Positions 27,285-36,221 of a stretch of DNA of 64,000 bases are shown one piece after another. The notes beneath the pieces are model-generated. The model did not search any database. It worked only from the letters and a program-made list of their open reading frames with translations, and was not told the origin of the DNA. The stretch is from Kordia zhangzhouensis (GTDB lineage Bacteria > Bacteroidota > Bacteroidia > Flavobacteriales > Flavobacteriaceae). Within the stretch, counting starts at the first letter, position 1, and each line of letters starts with the position of its first letter. The position numbers were made by a program, and so were the translations under genes. The DNA is taken from assembly GCF_001005305.1 (NCBI RefSeq), contig NZ_LBMH01000003.1, forward strand, positions 124,001 through 188,000, written 5' to 3'.

Positions 27285-27292
27285 TATTTTTG
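27285..27292 (+). promoter_or_regulatory. probable -7 promoter element of tamL
   Basis: TATTTTTG matches TAnnTTTG and lies 21 bases ahead of the TTG chosen as the tamL start. Codons upstream of it are unlikely to be translated if it is used. Confidence 0.45.
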
Positions 27293-27313
27293 AAGTTGAA
27301 AAAAATCACTTTA

Positions 27314-29854
27314 TTGAGATCTCATTTAGCAAAAATATCATTATTTATCGTAATTGGGCTATTGATCAGTTCTTGTAATTCAATAAAACGAGTTAAAGAG
27401 AATGAATTATTGCTAATTAAAAATAATTTGACCGTCAACGGAGAAAAATCAAACGATGCTGACGCATTGAGTCAAATGTATCAAAAACCCAACACTCGTT
27501 TCTTAAATCTTCCGATTCGTTTACACATTTATAATTTAGCTGGAGAAAACCCAGACTCAACATTTAATGCTTGGCTTGAAAGAAAGCCCAATCGAAAAAA
27601 ACGCTTGTACAATGTATATTCTAAAAAACAAGTGCAAGAGATGAAAAACTATAAGGTAGGTTTTAATAATTGGTTGAAAAAAACAGGAGAAGCACCTGTT
27701 ATTATTGACACTAGAAAGACAAAAAAAACAACCAATCGACTCAAGGTTTACTATCAAAACAAAGGGTATTTTAATGCAAAAGCTTCGTATGAAATCATCC
27801 CATCTGAAAAAGAGCGAAGAGCTAGTATTGATTATGCTGTAGAAACTGGCAATCCGTACTTTTTAGACAGTATACAAGTTGTTATCAATTCACCTGACTT
27901 AGATTCTATTTACAATTTACACAAAGAAAAATCGCTTTTAAAGCAAGGGATGCAGTACAACACTGCTGATTTTTATAACGAGCGTGAACGATTGACCGTA
28001 CTATTTAGAAATTCGGGAATTTACAACTTCCAATTGAACTCCATCAAACCTACAGTAGGAATTGATTCAACTGGTAGCGATTACAAACTTCCAGTACTGT
28101 TAAAAATCAACAATTTACGCGAACGAAAGAATGACTCAATTGTTGAAACCGAATACAAAGTACATCGCATTAAAAAAGTAAATATTTATACAGATTACAC
28201 GTATGCCAATTCACAGTCACAATATGTAGATTCTGTTACGTATGATGATTTTACAATCTATTCAAATGACAAACTGAGGTTTCGCCCTAAAGCAATCACA
28301 GACGCTATTTTTATTCAAAAAGGAGATATTTATCGTGACAATGATCGGTCACTTACCTATAAGCATATTAGCAACTTACGAACGTTTAAATACCCAACCA
28401 TTCAATACCAGTATGCAAACGACAGTTTAACAGATTTGGTAACGAATATTTATTTAACACCTCGAAAAAAATTCTCTCTCGGATTTGATATTGACATTAC
28501 CCATTCTAATATTCAAGATTATGGTTTTTCATTCAGTACGTCGTTACTGAGCAGAAATGTATTCCGTGGTGCAGAAACTTTAGAAATTGCAGCTAGAGGA
28601 ACATTAGGAGCTTCCAAAGATGTAGCCGATTCTGAAGATCAGTTTTTTAATATTTCTGAAATCGGCGCCGATATACGCTTAAACTTCCCACGTTTTTTCT
28701 TCCCTTTTAACACAGAAAAAATTATCCCAAAATACATGCTCCCTTCTACAGTAGTATCGTTAGGAACAAGTCTACAGCAAAATATCGGTTTAGATCGCCA
28801 AACCTTCACAGGATTAATTCGTTATAATTGGACACCTAGTAAAAAAAATACATTCAATCTTGAACTATTTAATTTACAATTCATTAGAAACCTTAATACT
28901 AGTAACTATTTTAACGTTTATACAAGCTCATACGATCGACTGAATGCCGTTGCAAGAAGCTCTAATTATATTGCTGATGATGAATCCTTAAATATACAAT
29001 CAGGAGAAACAGAACAGTTCATTAACGATGTTGTTTCGAATAACTTTTCAGTTTCTGCAAGTGAACTTTCAACCGTTCTGAGTGTAGCGCAACGACAATT
29101 TCGATTGACACAAGACAACTTAATTGCGGCTTCAAAAATTAATTTTCTTCATAACAGCAAAGAAAATATTTCAGATAACACCTTTTTTCAATTCCGCACT
29201 GAAGTAGAACTAGCAGGAAACCTATTATCTGCGTTGGCAAGTACTGCAAATTTAGAAAAAGACTCTCGAGGTAAGTACAAATTATTTGGCGTGCCTTTCT
29301 CTCAATATGTTAAAACAGAGTTTGATTACATTAAACACTGGGAACTCTCTGGAAAGCAAGATGTTTTGGCTTTTCGAAGCTTCATTGGAATTGCCATTCC
29401 CTATGGAAACTCAGACAATATTCCGTTTGCTCGAAGTTACTTTGGAGGTGGATCAAATGATAACAGAGCATGGAGTGCTTATCAGCTAGGTCCTGGAAGT
29501 TCTGCTAGCGTGTTAGATTTTAATGAAGCAAACTTTAAGATTACTACTAACTTAGAATATCGGTTTGATTTAGTTGGAAGCTTTAAAGGAGCTCTATTTG
29601 CAGATGCCGGAAACATTTGGAATATATTTGACGACATTGAAGATGAAGACCGTAAATTTAACGGACTAAAATCTTTACGTGACATTGCACTTGGAACTGG
29701 GTTCGGTATTCGTTATGATTTCAGTTTTTTTGTACTTCGTTTTGACATTGGTTTTAAAACTTATGACCCAGCCTATCCAATAGGCAATCGCTGGTTCAAC
29801 GATTATAACTTTGGAAATGCTGTTTACAATATTGGAATTAATTACCCTTTTTAA
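27314..29854 (+). CDS. tamL: Omp85-family lipoprotein TamL (TamA-like)
   Basis: This protein of about 846 residues starts with a lipoprotein signal (MRSHLAKIS, hydrophobic stretch, lipobox ISSC). It continues with periplasmic POTRA-like domains (RLKVYYQNKGYFNAKASYEI and a second copy near YDDFTIYSNDKLRFRPKAI) and a C-terminal Omp85 barrel (RSYFGGGSNDNRAWSAYQLGP, FADAGNIWNIFDD, final NIGINYPF). The family acts with TamB in outer-membrane biogenesis. No ATG exists in frame before the lipobox; TTG codons at 27257, 27290, 27296 and 27314 are the options. I prefer 27314 because it gives a normal 20-residue signal peptide downstream of a -7 element. No tamB gene is adjacent. Confidence 0.88.
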   Translation: MRSHLAKISLFIVIGLLISSCNSIKRVKENELLLIKNNLTVNGEKSNDADALSQMYQKPNTRFLNLPIRLHIYNLAGENPDSTFNAWLERKPNRKKRLYNVYSKKQVQEMKNYKVGFNNWLKKTGEAPVIIDTRKTKKTTNRLKVYYQNKGYFNAKASYEIIPSEKERRASIDYAVETGNPYFLDSIQVVINSPDLDSIYNLHKEKSLLKQGMQYNTADFYNERERLTVLFRNSGIYNFQLNSIKPTVGIDSTGSDYKLPVLLKINNLRERKNDSIVETEYKVHRIKKVNIYTDYTYANSQSQYVDSVTYDDFTIYSNDKLRFRPKAITDAIFIQKGDIYRDNDRSLTYKHISNLRTFKYPTIQYQYANDSLTDLVTNIYLTPRKKFSLGFDIDITHSNIQDYGFSFSTSLLSRNVFRGAETLEIAARGTLGASKDVADSEDQFFNISEIGADIRLNFPRFFFPFNTEKIIPKYMLPSTVVSLGTSLQQNIGLDRQTFTGLIRYNWTPSKKNTFNLELFNLQFIRNLNTSNYFNVYTSSYDRLNAVARSSNYIADDESLNIQSGETEQFINDVVSNNFSVSASELSTVLSVAQRQFRLTQDNLIAASKINFLHNSKENISDNTFFQFRTEVELAGNLLSALASTANLEKDSRGKYKLFGVPFSQYVKTEFDYIKHWELSGKQDVLAFRSFIGIAIPYGNSDNIPFARSYFGGGSNDNRAWSAYQLGPGSSASVLDFNEANFKITTNLEYRFDLVGSFKGALFADAGNIWNIFDDIEDEDRKFNGLKSLRDIALGTGFGIRYDFSFFVLRFDIGFKTYDPAYPIGNRWFNDYNFGNAVYNIGINYPF

Positions 29855-30171
29855 AACTTTACTTGATTTTTTTATCATTTAAAACAAAAAAGTAATCAGC
29901 CACGCATGCATGCTCATCAAACTTTTACCACTAAAACGTTTTCGCAATCAACCACTTACAAAATATTTGAATATTTCTATTAAAAAACATTCAACAACAA
30001 ATCAATATTTCTTCAAAAACGCAAACAATATTTTAGTAAAACAAGTACCAAAAGCAACTAAATTATCATATTCGCAAAAAGCAAACTTTTTACTACTTCT
30101 AAAATTAAGACCTGCGTAAAAACTCTTTACATTTTTATTACTTTTGTAATCCAAACTAAAAACCAAAGACG
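29855..30171. other. 317-base intergenic region before fbaA
   Basis: The stretch is AT-rich. A 69-codon frame at 29910-30119 encodes a lysine/asparagine/leucine-rich sequence with no family resemblance and is probably chance. Apart from the -7 element near its right end I see no RNA gene, repeat or strong hairpin. Confidence 0.5.
30139..30146 (+). promoter_or_regulatory. probable -7 promoter element of fbaA
   Basis: TACTTTTG matches TAnnTTTG and is 25 bases ahead of the fbaA ATG. No -33 TTG was found at the expected distance. Confidence 0.5.
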
Positions 30172-31239
30172 ATGAGTCACAATATCAAAGCAGGCGTTGC
30201 TACGGGAGACGAAGTACAAGAAATATTTAAACTAGCCAAAGAAAAAGGCTTCGCATTACCAGCAGTCAATGTAGTAGGTTCCAACTCTATCAATGGAGTA
30301 TTAGAAACTGCTGCAGAGCTCAACGCTCCTGTTATTATACAATTTTCAAACGGAGGTGCACAATTCAATGCTGGAAAAGGATTGAGTAACGAAAATCAAA
30401 AAGCTGCGATTGCAGGGGCAATTGCAGGTGCTAAACACGTACATCAAATGGCAGAAGCGTATGGTGTTCCTGTGATTCTTCATACAGATCACTGCGCAAA
30501 AAATCTGTTACCTTGGATTGATGGTTTGTTAGATGCTAGTGAAAAACATTTTGAAGAAACTGGAAAGCCATTATACAGCTCACACATGATTGATCTTTCT
30601 GAAGAACCAATCGAAGAAAATATTGAAATCTGTAAAGAATATTTACAACGCATGAGCAAAATGGGCATGACCCTTGAAATCGAATTAGGTATTACTGGAG
30701 GAGAAGAAGATGGTGTAGATAATAGCGATGTAGACGATTCGAAATTATACACACAACCAGAAGAAGTTGCGTATGCATATGAAGAATTAATGAAAGTAAG
30801 TCCTAAATTTACCGTGGCTGCTGCTTTTGGAAATGTACATGGAGTATACAAACCTGGAAATGTAAAATTGACTCCAAAAATTCTAAAAAACTCACAAGAA
30901 TACGTTTCTAAAAAGTACAATGTAGGACATAACCATATCGATTTCGTTTTCCACGGCGGGTCAGGCTCTACACTTGAAGAAATTAGAGAAGCTATTGGTT
31001 ATGGAGTCATTAAAATGAACATTGATACCGACCTTCAGTTTGCCTTCATGTCTGGAATTCGCGACTACATGCTAGATCACAAAGATTATTTGATGACACA
31101 AATCGGAAACCCAGACGGAGATGATATTCCAAACAAAAAAACATACGATCCTCGTAAATGGTTGCGTGAAGGCGAGCTTACATTTAAGGCACGTTTAAAG
31201 CAAGCTTTTGAAGATTTGAACAATGTAAATACATTATAA
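30172..31239 (+). CDS. fbaA: class II fructose-bisphosphate aldolase
   Basis: This 355-residue zinc-dependent aldolase interconverts fructose 1,6-bisphosphate with DHAP and glyceraldehyde 3-phosphate. Metal and active-site segments are visible: VILHTDHCAKNLLPW (about residues 101-115), LEIELGITGGEEDGVDN, FGNVHGVYKPGNVKL and DFVFHGGSGSTLEEI, followed by KMNIDTDLQFAF. Length and the GGEEDGVDN loop place it in the long E. coli FbaA-like group. It is followed by an unusual structured intergenic element and then accD. Confidence 0.97.
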   Translation: MSHNIKAGVATGDEVQEIFKLAKEKGFALPAVNVVGSNSINGVLETAAELNAPVIIQFSNGGAQFNAGKGLSNENQKAAIAGAIAGAKHVHQMAEAYGVPVILHTDHCAKNLLPWIDGLLDASEKHFEETGKPLYSSHMIDLSEEPIEENIEICKEYLQRMSKMGMTLEIELGITGGEEDGVDNSDVDDSKLYTQPEEVAYAYEELMKVSPKFTVAAAFGNVHGVYKPGNVKLTPKILKNSQEYVSKKYNVGHNHIDFVFHGGSGSTLEEIREAIGYGVIKMNIDTDLQFAFMSGIRDYMLDHKDYLMTQIGNPDGDDIPNKKTYDPRKWLREGELTFKARLKQAFEDLNNVNTL

Positions 31240-31263
31240 TATATTAATATGTATATCTTTGCG

Positions 31264-31371
31264 TTTCTCCCTTAACGGGAGTCGGGCTTTCGGTAGTCGC
31301 TCTGCTTGGTTCTGCTAAATTTGGTTTAGCATCTCTGCAGGAGCTCCAACAAAACCTTAATCCCTAACGCA
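31264..31371. repeat. GC-richer structured intergenic element, likely a dispersed flavobacterial repeat
   Basis: The 108-base stretch between fbaA and accD is clearly richer in G+C than its flanks. It holds CTCCC/GGGAG (31267-31281) and TGCTAAA/TTTAGCA (31313-31331) stem-loops, the phrase GTCGGGCTTTCGGTAGTCGC (31281-31300) and the ending ATCCCTAACGC (31360-31370). I recall similar 'GTCGGGCT...ATCCCTAACGC' units scattered between genes in many Flavobacteriaceae. Only one copy was seen in this window, so repeat status rests on recollection. It could also be a small structured RNA. Confidence 0.5.
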
Positions 31372-31406
31372 CAAACCGAAGAAAACTAGTAACTAAAGAC
31401 AGTATT

Positions 31407-32264
31407 ATGGCTTGGTTTAAAAGAAAAGAAAAAGGAATTCAAACCTCAACGGAGGAAAAAAGAGATACACCCAAAGGACTTTGGTACAAAACTCCAACAG
31501 GGAAAATTGTTGATTCAGAAGAATTGGCCGAAAACTTTTACGTAAGTCCTGAAGATGGCTATCACGTAAAAATTGGAAGTAAAGAATACTTCGATATCTT
31601 ATTTGATGACGGCAAATTCAAAGAATTGGATAAAAACCTAACTTCCAAAGATCCATTAAAATTTGAGGACAGTAAAAAATATACAGATCGACTCAAAGCT
31701 GCCAAAGAAAAAACAGGCTTAAAAGATGCGGTTCGTACTGCTGTTGGAAAATCGAAAGGAAAAGATTTAGTAATTGCCTGTATGGATTTCAAATTTATTG
31801 GAGGTTCAATGGGAAGTGTTGTGGGAGAAAAAATTGCCCGTGCTGCTGATTATGCCTTAAAAAATAAAGTTCCTTTCATGATTATTTCCAAATCTGGAGG
31901 AGCACGAATGATGGAAGCCGCACTTTCACTGATGCAATTGGCAAAAACTTCTGCAAAATTAGCACAATTAGCAGATGCCGGAATTCCGTACATTTCATTA
32001 TGTACAGATCCAACAACAGGAGGAACAACAGCTTCTTTTGCTATGCTAGGCGATATCAATATTGCAGAACCTGGTGCTTTAATTGGATTTGCAGGTCCGC
32101 GTGTAGTTCGTGATACAACAGGAAAAGATTTACCAGAAGGATTTCAGACTTCAGAATTCTTACTAGAACATGGATTCTTAGATTTTATCTCTCATAGAAA
32201 AGACCTAAAAAATAAAATCAACTTATACATTGATTTGATTCAAAATGAGCCAATCCGAGCTTAA
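31407..32264 (+). CDS. accD: acetyl-CoA carboxylase carboxyltransferase subunit beta, zinc ribbon lost
   Basis: The 285-residue protein has the crotonase-fold carboxyltransferase core: [53 protein letters not shown] and IGFAGPRVV. With AccA it transfers carboxyl from biotin to acetyl-CoA to make malonyl-CoA. The N-terminal zinc ribbon of E. coli AccD (two CxxC pairs, about residues 27-49) is represented by [14 protein letters not shown] and [12 protein letters not shown], which align in length but have no cysteine. A terminator follows the gene. Confidence 0.95.
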   Translation: MAWFKRKEKGIQTSTEEKRDTPKGLWYKTPTGKIVDSEELAENFYVSPEDGYHVKIGSKEYFDILFDDGKFKELDKNLTSKDPLKFEDSKKYTDRLKAAKEKTGLKDAVRTAVGKSKGKDLVIACMDFKFIGGSMGSVVGEKIARAADYALKNKVPFMIISKSGGARMMEAALSLMQLAKTSAKLAQLADAGIPYISLCTDPTTGGTTASFAMLGDINIAEPGALIGFAGPRVVRDTTGKDLPEGFQTSEFLLEHGFLDFISHRKDLKNKINLYIDLIQNEPIRA

Positions 32265-32293
32265 TTTTATCAAAACAACAATACACAACAAAG

Positions 32294-32316
32294 GCTTCCA
32301 AATTGGAAGCTTTTTT
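32294..32316 (+). terminator. intrinsic terminator after accD
   Basis: GCTTCCA / TGGAAGC form a 7-bp stem with an AAT loop, followed by six T's (32311-32316). Confidence 0.9.
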
Positions 32317-32433
32317 ATTGCTTCAAACTTCTACCCTATTCTTACTTATTTAAGTAAATAAGATTTTACAACTAACATTTTTCAGCATGTATAACATAAT
32401 AAACAACATTTCTCAAAAAGGTTAAATTAATAA

Positions 32434-32463
32434 TTTGGAATCTAAAAAATAGTAGTATATTTG
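32434..32463 (+). promoter_or_regulatory. promoter of rpsO
   Basis: TATATTTG at 32456-32463 matches the -7 consensus, and TTTG at 32434-32437 sits 18 bases upstream as the -33 element. This leaves a leader of roughly 50 bases before the rpsO ATG. Confidence 0.65.
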
Positions 32464-32517
32464 CGGCTTGATACGATAAATGTATCATTGCATAAAAATT
32501 ATTAAAATAATATTGGC

Positions 32518-32787
32518 ATGTATTTAACTAAAGAAATTAAAGCGGAAATTTTCGCAAAGCACGGAAAATCTACTACTGACACAGGTTCATCAGAAGGACA
32601 AATTGCATTGTTCACACACAGAATCAATCACTTAACAGAGCACTTAAAGAAAAATCGTAAAGATTATAATACTGAGCGTTCTCTTGTGAAATTAGTAGGT
32701 AAAAGAAGAAGTTTACTTGATTATCTAAAGAAAAAAGATATCAACAGATATCGTGCAATCGTAAAAGAATTAGGATTAAGAAAATAA
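32518..32787 (+). CDS. rpsO: 30S ribosomal protein S15
   Basis: The 89-residue protein is full-length S15. DTGSSEGQIALFTHRINHLTEHLK and HKRRSLL-like text (KLVGKRRSLLDYLKKKD) are the family's conserved helices, with the usual ending RYRAIVKELGLRK. It binds the central domain of 16S rRNA early in 30S assembly. As in many bacteria pnp lies immediately downstream, here separated by a terminator and a second hairpin. Confidence 0.98.
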   Translation: MYLTKEIKAEIFAKHGKSTTDTGSSEGQIALFTHRINHLTEHLKKNRKDYNTERSLVKLVGKRRSLLDYLKKKDINRYRAIVKELGLRK

Positions 32788-32791
32788 GAAG

Positions 32792-32817
32792 AAAGAGGCT
32801 ACGCGCCTCTTTTTTTA
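32792..32817 (+). terminator. terminator between rpsO and pnp
   Basis: AAAGAGGC / GCCTCTTT with a 5-base loop is followed by a T run to 32817. Read-through into pnp would have to pass it. Confidence 0.9.
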
Positions 32818-32829
32818 ATTATAAAAACT

Positions 32830-32852
32830 ATTTCTTACATGCCGTAAGAAAT
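32830..32852. promoter_or_regulatory. hairpin in the rpsO-pnp spacer
   Basis: ATTTCTTAC (32830-32838) and GTAAGAAAT (32844-32852) are perfect complements around a 5-base loop, about 100 bases ahead of the pnp ATG. There is no T run, so it is not a terminator. In enterobacteria a leader hairpin here is the RNase III site for PNPase autoregulation; a comparable role is inference. Confidence 0.55.
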
Positions 32853-32951
32853 TATAAAAAGCTGTAATTACTGGTTTTTCATTGGGTCATCACAACAACT
32901 ACAACACACAACAACACAACGACCTATGTTTAATTAGAATTAAAAAAATTT

Positions 32952-35192
32952 ATGATTCCAAAAGTTTTTAAAGAGGTTATTGACCTCGGTGACGGTAGAG
33001 AAATCTCTATTGAAACTGGAAAATTAGCAAAACAAGCGCATGGTAGCGTTGTGGTACAATCTGGAAAATGTATGTTATTATGTACTGTTGTTTCCAATTA
33101 TAATCAGGCAGATGTTGATTTTTTACCACTTACAGTAGACTATCGTGAAAAATTTGCTGCTGCGGGTCGTTATCCTGGTGGATTTTTCAAACGTGAAGCT
33201 AGACCTAGCGATGGAGAAGTTTTAACAATGCGTTTGGTCGATCGCGTTTTGCGTCCGCTATTTCCAAAAGATTATCACGCTGAAACTCAAGTAATGATTC
33301 AGTTGATGTCGCATGATGAAAATGTAATGCCAGATGCAATGGCAGGTTTAGCAGCTTCTGCAGCGATTCAGTTATCTGACATTCCTTTTGAAACACCTAT
33401 TTCTGAAGTACGCGTAGGACGTATAAATGGTGAGTTTGTTATCAATCCAACATTAGAGCAATTAAAAGAATCTGACATTGACATGATGATTGGAGCTTCT
33501 GCGGATTCTGTAATGATGGTTGAAGGAGAGATGAAAGAAATCTCTGAAGAGGAAATGACAGAAGCAATCAAAGCTGCACACGAAGCTATTAAAGTTCAAT
33601 GTGAAGCGCAGATTAAATTAGCGGAAGCTTTTGGTAAAAAAGAAACACGTGAATACGAGCCAGAAATCGAAGATGAAGAATTGGCACAAAAAATTCACGA
33701 CATGGTATATGACAAAACATATGCTATAGCCAAAGCTGGTTCGTCAAAACATGAACGAAGTCAAGCATTGAGTGACATTAAAGACGAAGTGATTGCTTCT
33801 TTTTCTGAAGAAGAACAAGAAGAATTAGGAAAACTTATTCACAAATACGTAGCCAAAGCACAAAAAGCTGCTATTCGAAACTTGACGTTAGATGAAGGCT
33901 TACGCTTGGACGGTCGTAAAACAGATGAGATTAGACCAATATGGTGTGAAGTAGACTACCTACCTTCTACTCATGGTTCAGCAATCTTTACACGTGGAGA
34001 AACGCAAGCATTAGCTACTGTCACTTTAGGAACTTCTAAAGAAGCGAATATGATTGACATGCCTTCTTTTGAAGGTGAAGAACGTTTCTACTTACACTAC
34101 AACTTCCCTCCTTTTTCAACAGGTGAAGCACGTCCTATACGTGGAACTTCTCGTCGTGAAGTTGGACACGGAAACTTAGCTCAACGCGCGTTAAAAGGAA
34201 TGATTCCTGAAGATTGCCCATATACAGTTCGTGTTGTTTCTGAAGTATTAGAATCAAACGGATCTTCATCAATGGCTACTGTTTGCTCAGGCACCATGGC
34301 ATTAATGGATGCTGGTGTTCAAATGAAAAAACCAGTTTCAGGGATTGCTATGGGACTTATTTCTGATGCTGACACAGGTAAGTATGCTGTTTTGTCTGAT
34401 ATTCTAGGAGACGAAGATCACTTAGGAGACATGGACTTTAAAGTTACAGGTACTGCTGATGGAATTACAGCTTGCCAAATGGATATCAAAATTAAAGGAT
34501 TGTCATATGAAGTTTTAGTAAAAGCATTAAAACAAGCACGTGATGGACGTTTACATATTTTGAGCAAACTAACTGATACCATAGCACAGCCTAACGAAAA
34601 CGTTAAACCACATGCTCCAAAAATGGTTACAACAACAATTCCTGGAGAATATATTGGTGCGCTAATTGGTCCTGGTGGAAAAGTAATTCAAGAGTTACAA
34701 AAAGAAACTAAAACCACAATCGTAATCAATGAAGATCCTGTAACAGAAGAAGGAATTGTTGAAATTCTAGGAACTGACCAAGAAGGAATTGATGCTGTAT
34801 TGGCAAAAATCAATGCGATTACGTTTAAGCCTGAAAAAGGAAGCATTTACGAAGTAAAAGTAGTAAAAATGCTTGATTTTGGTGCAGTTGTTGAATATAC
34901 AGAAGCTCCTGGAAATGAAGTATTATTGCATATTTCTGAACTAGCTTGGGAACGCACTGATAATGTAAGTGATATTGTAAAAATGGGAGATATTTTAGAC
35001 GTGAAATACTTTGGAGTTGATCCAAAAACACGAAAAGAAAAAGTATCGCGCAAAGCAATTTTACCAAAACCAGAAGGATTCGCTGCAAGACCTCCAAGAG
35101 ACGACAAACGTTCTGGAGGAAGAGATAACAGAAGTAAAGATAATCGCGGACGTGATCAACGCAAACCTAGAGAAGACAAGAAAGAAGATTAA
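32952..35192 (+). CDS. pnp: polyribonucleotide nucleotidyltransferase (PNPase)
   Basis: The 746-residue protein has the full PNPase layout: RNase PH domain 1 (about residues 10-145, [20 protein letters not shown]), a helical linker (about 150-300), RNase PH domain 2 (about 310-540, [20 protein letters not shown] and [16 protein letters not shown]), a KH domain ([16 protein letters not shown]) and an S1 domain ([20 protein letters not shown]). A low-complexity charged tail ([19 protein letters not shown]) follows, typical of Bacteroidetes PNPase. It degrades RNA 3'-5' phosphorolytically. It may be read from its own promoter or by read-through from rpsO. Confidence 0.98.
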   Translation: MIPKVFKEVIDLGDGREISIETGKLAKQAHGSVVVQSGKCMLLCTVVSNYNQADVDFLPLTVDYREKFAAAGRYPGGFFKREARPSDGEVLTMRLVDRVLRPLFPKDYHAETQVMIQLMSHDENVMPDAMAGLAASAAIQLSDIPFETPISEVRVGRINGEFVINPTLEQLKESDIDMMIGASADSVMMVEGEMKEISEEEMTEAIKAAHEAIKVQCEAQIKLAEAFGKKETREYEPEIEDEELAQKIHDMVYDKTYAIAKAGSSKHERSQALSDIKDEVIASFSEEEQEELGKLIHKYVAKAQKAAIRNLTLDEGLRLDGRKTDEIRPIWCEVDYLPSTHGSAIFTRGETQALATVTLGTSKEANMIDMPSFEGEERFYLHYNFPPFSTGEARPIRGTSRREVGHGNLAQRALKGMIPEDCPYTVRVVSEVLESNGSSSMATVCSGTMALMDAGVQMKKPVSGIAMGLISDADTGKYAVLSDILGDEDHLGDMDFKVTGTADGITACQMDIKIKGLSYEVLVKALKQARDGRLHILSKLTDTIAQPNENVKPHAPKMVTTTIPGEYIGALIGPGGKVIQELQKETKTTIVINEDPVTEEGIVEILGTDQEGIDAVLAKINAITFKPEKGSIYEVKVVKMLDFGAVVEYTEAPGNEVLLHISELAWERTDNVSDIVKMGDILDVKYFGVDPKTRKEKVSRKAILPKPEGFAARPPRDDKRSGGRDNRSKDNRGRDQRKPREDKKED

Positions 35193-35213
35193 TTTTTTCA
35201 AAACTCTTTATAT

Positions 35214-35247
35214 TAAAAAAATGCCTCGAAATTCGAGGCATTTTTTT
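35214..35247 (+). terminator. intrinsic terminator after pnp
   Basis: ATGCCTCGA / TCGAGGCAT with a 3-base loop is flanked by A7 and T7 tracts (35214-35247). Confidence 0.95.
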
Positions 35248-35275
35248 GTTTCAATCTACACAAAACTACAAAAGT

Positions 35276-35307
35276 ATTGTCGCTCTTATTTTAATACTAT
35301 AATTTTG
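35276..35307 (+). promoter_or_regulatory. promoter of queE
   Basis: ATTG at 35276-35279 and TAATTTTG at 35300-35307 form a -33/-7 pair with a 20-base spacer. This is the best-spaced flavobacterial promoter in the window. The queE ATG is 18 bases downstream. Confidence 0.65.
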
Positions 35308-35325
35308 CTATCTATTTTATGATGT

Positions 35326-36087
35326 ATGACAAAACTCAAAATTGCAAGCTTAGACGGAAAACCTGAAATTTTTCACTCTATACAAGGAGAAGGAAAAAAT
35401 ATTGGACAACCAAGCGTATTCATTAGAACTTCGCTATGCAATTTGCATTGTATTTGGTGTGATACCGATTATACATGGAACTGGGAAAAAACACGATTTG
35501 CACATGTAAAAGATACAGAGCCGTCGTATACAAAATACAAAATGGACGAAATGATTATTTCGCTTTCGCTAGAAGAAATTTATGATGAAGTTGCGAAAAC
35601 TGGTTGTAAAAATATTGTCTTAACTGGTGGCGAACCAATGATGCAATTGGGCGAATTAACTTCCTTAATCGAATTTTTCAACACCAAAGCTGAAGATTAC
35701 TTTTTTGAAATTGAAACCAATGGAACAATCATGCCTAACGAAAAATTTGAAGCTTTAATCCATCAATACAATGTTTCTCCAAAATTAGCCAACTCCAACA
35801 ATTCAAAAAAATTGCGTGAAAAGCCAGAAGTCTATCGCTATTTTACAGATAATCCGAAAGCTGTTTTTAAATTTGTAATCTCATCAGAAAAAGATCTAAC
35901 GGAAGTATTAACCATTTGTAAAGACTACAAAATTTCTAATAAAAAAGTGTATTTAATGCCCGAAGGAACCAATCCTGAAATGCTACAAAAAAAGCAACAA
36001 TGGCTAATAGAAATCTGCAAAAAACACCAGTTTAACTATACAGATCGCTTACATGTGCACATATACGGCGACAAAAGAGGCGTGTAA
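35326..36087 (+). CDS. queE: 7-carboxy-7-deazaguanine synthase
   Basis: This 253-residue radical SAM enzyme has the cluster motif C38-N-L-H-C42-I-W-C45, preceded by FHSIQGEGKNIGQPSVFIR and followed by the SAM-binding NIVLTGGEPMMQ. It converts 6-carboxy-tetrahydropterin to 7-carboxy-7-deazaguanine in the queuosine/preQ0 pathway. Its cysteine loop is C-x3-C-x2-C, as in the shorter QueE enzymes. No other que gene is in the window. It is followed after 134 bases by rpoD. Confidence 0.93.
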   Translation: MTKLKIASLDGKPEIFHSIQGEGKNIGQPSVFIRTSLCNLHCIWCDTDYTWNWEKTRFAHVKDTEPSYTKYKMDEMIISLSLEEIYDEVAKTGCKNIVLTGGEPMMQLGELTSLIEFFNTKAEDYFFEIETNGTIMPNEKFEALIHQYNVSPKLANSNNSKKLREKPEVYRYFTDNPKAVFKFVISSEKDLTEVLTICKDYKISNKKVYLMPEGTNPEMLQKKQQWLIEICKKHQFNYTDRLHVHIYGDKRGV

Positions 36088-36221
36088 ATAACTGAAAGAC
36101 AAATACTTCACAGGAAAAACAATTTTCTTTTAAATAATTCCTATGTTCTTGTAACATTTTTTTCATTTCATCCGTATAACTATATGCGTAAGCACAATGA
36201 TTAAAATCCCAAGTAGATTAC

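Noticed and set aside
27257-27313. Frameshift or truncation at the tamL 5' end
   Set aside because: The frame is open through a proper lipoprotein signal and plausible TTG starts exist; the only nearby ATG on the plus strand (27273) is out of frame and stops at once.
29910-30119. 69-codon frame between tamL and fbaA
   Set aside because: Lys/Asn/Leu-rich sequence typical of AT-rich chance frames, no signal, motif or family resemblance, and no promoter-like element with good spacing ahead of it.
31264-31371. tRNA or riboswitch in the fbaA-accD gap
   Set aside because: No cloverleaf or acceptor stem can be drawn, and no known riboswitch core was recognised; a repeat element is the simpler reading.
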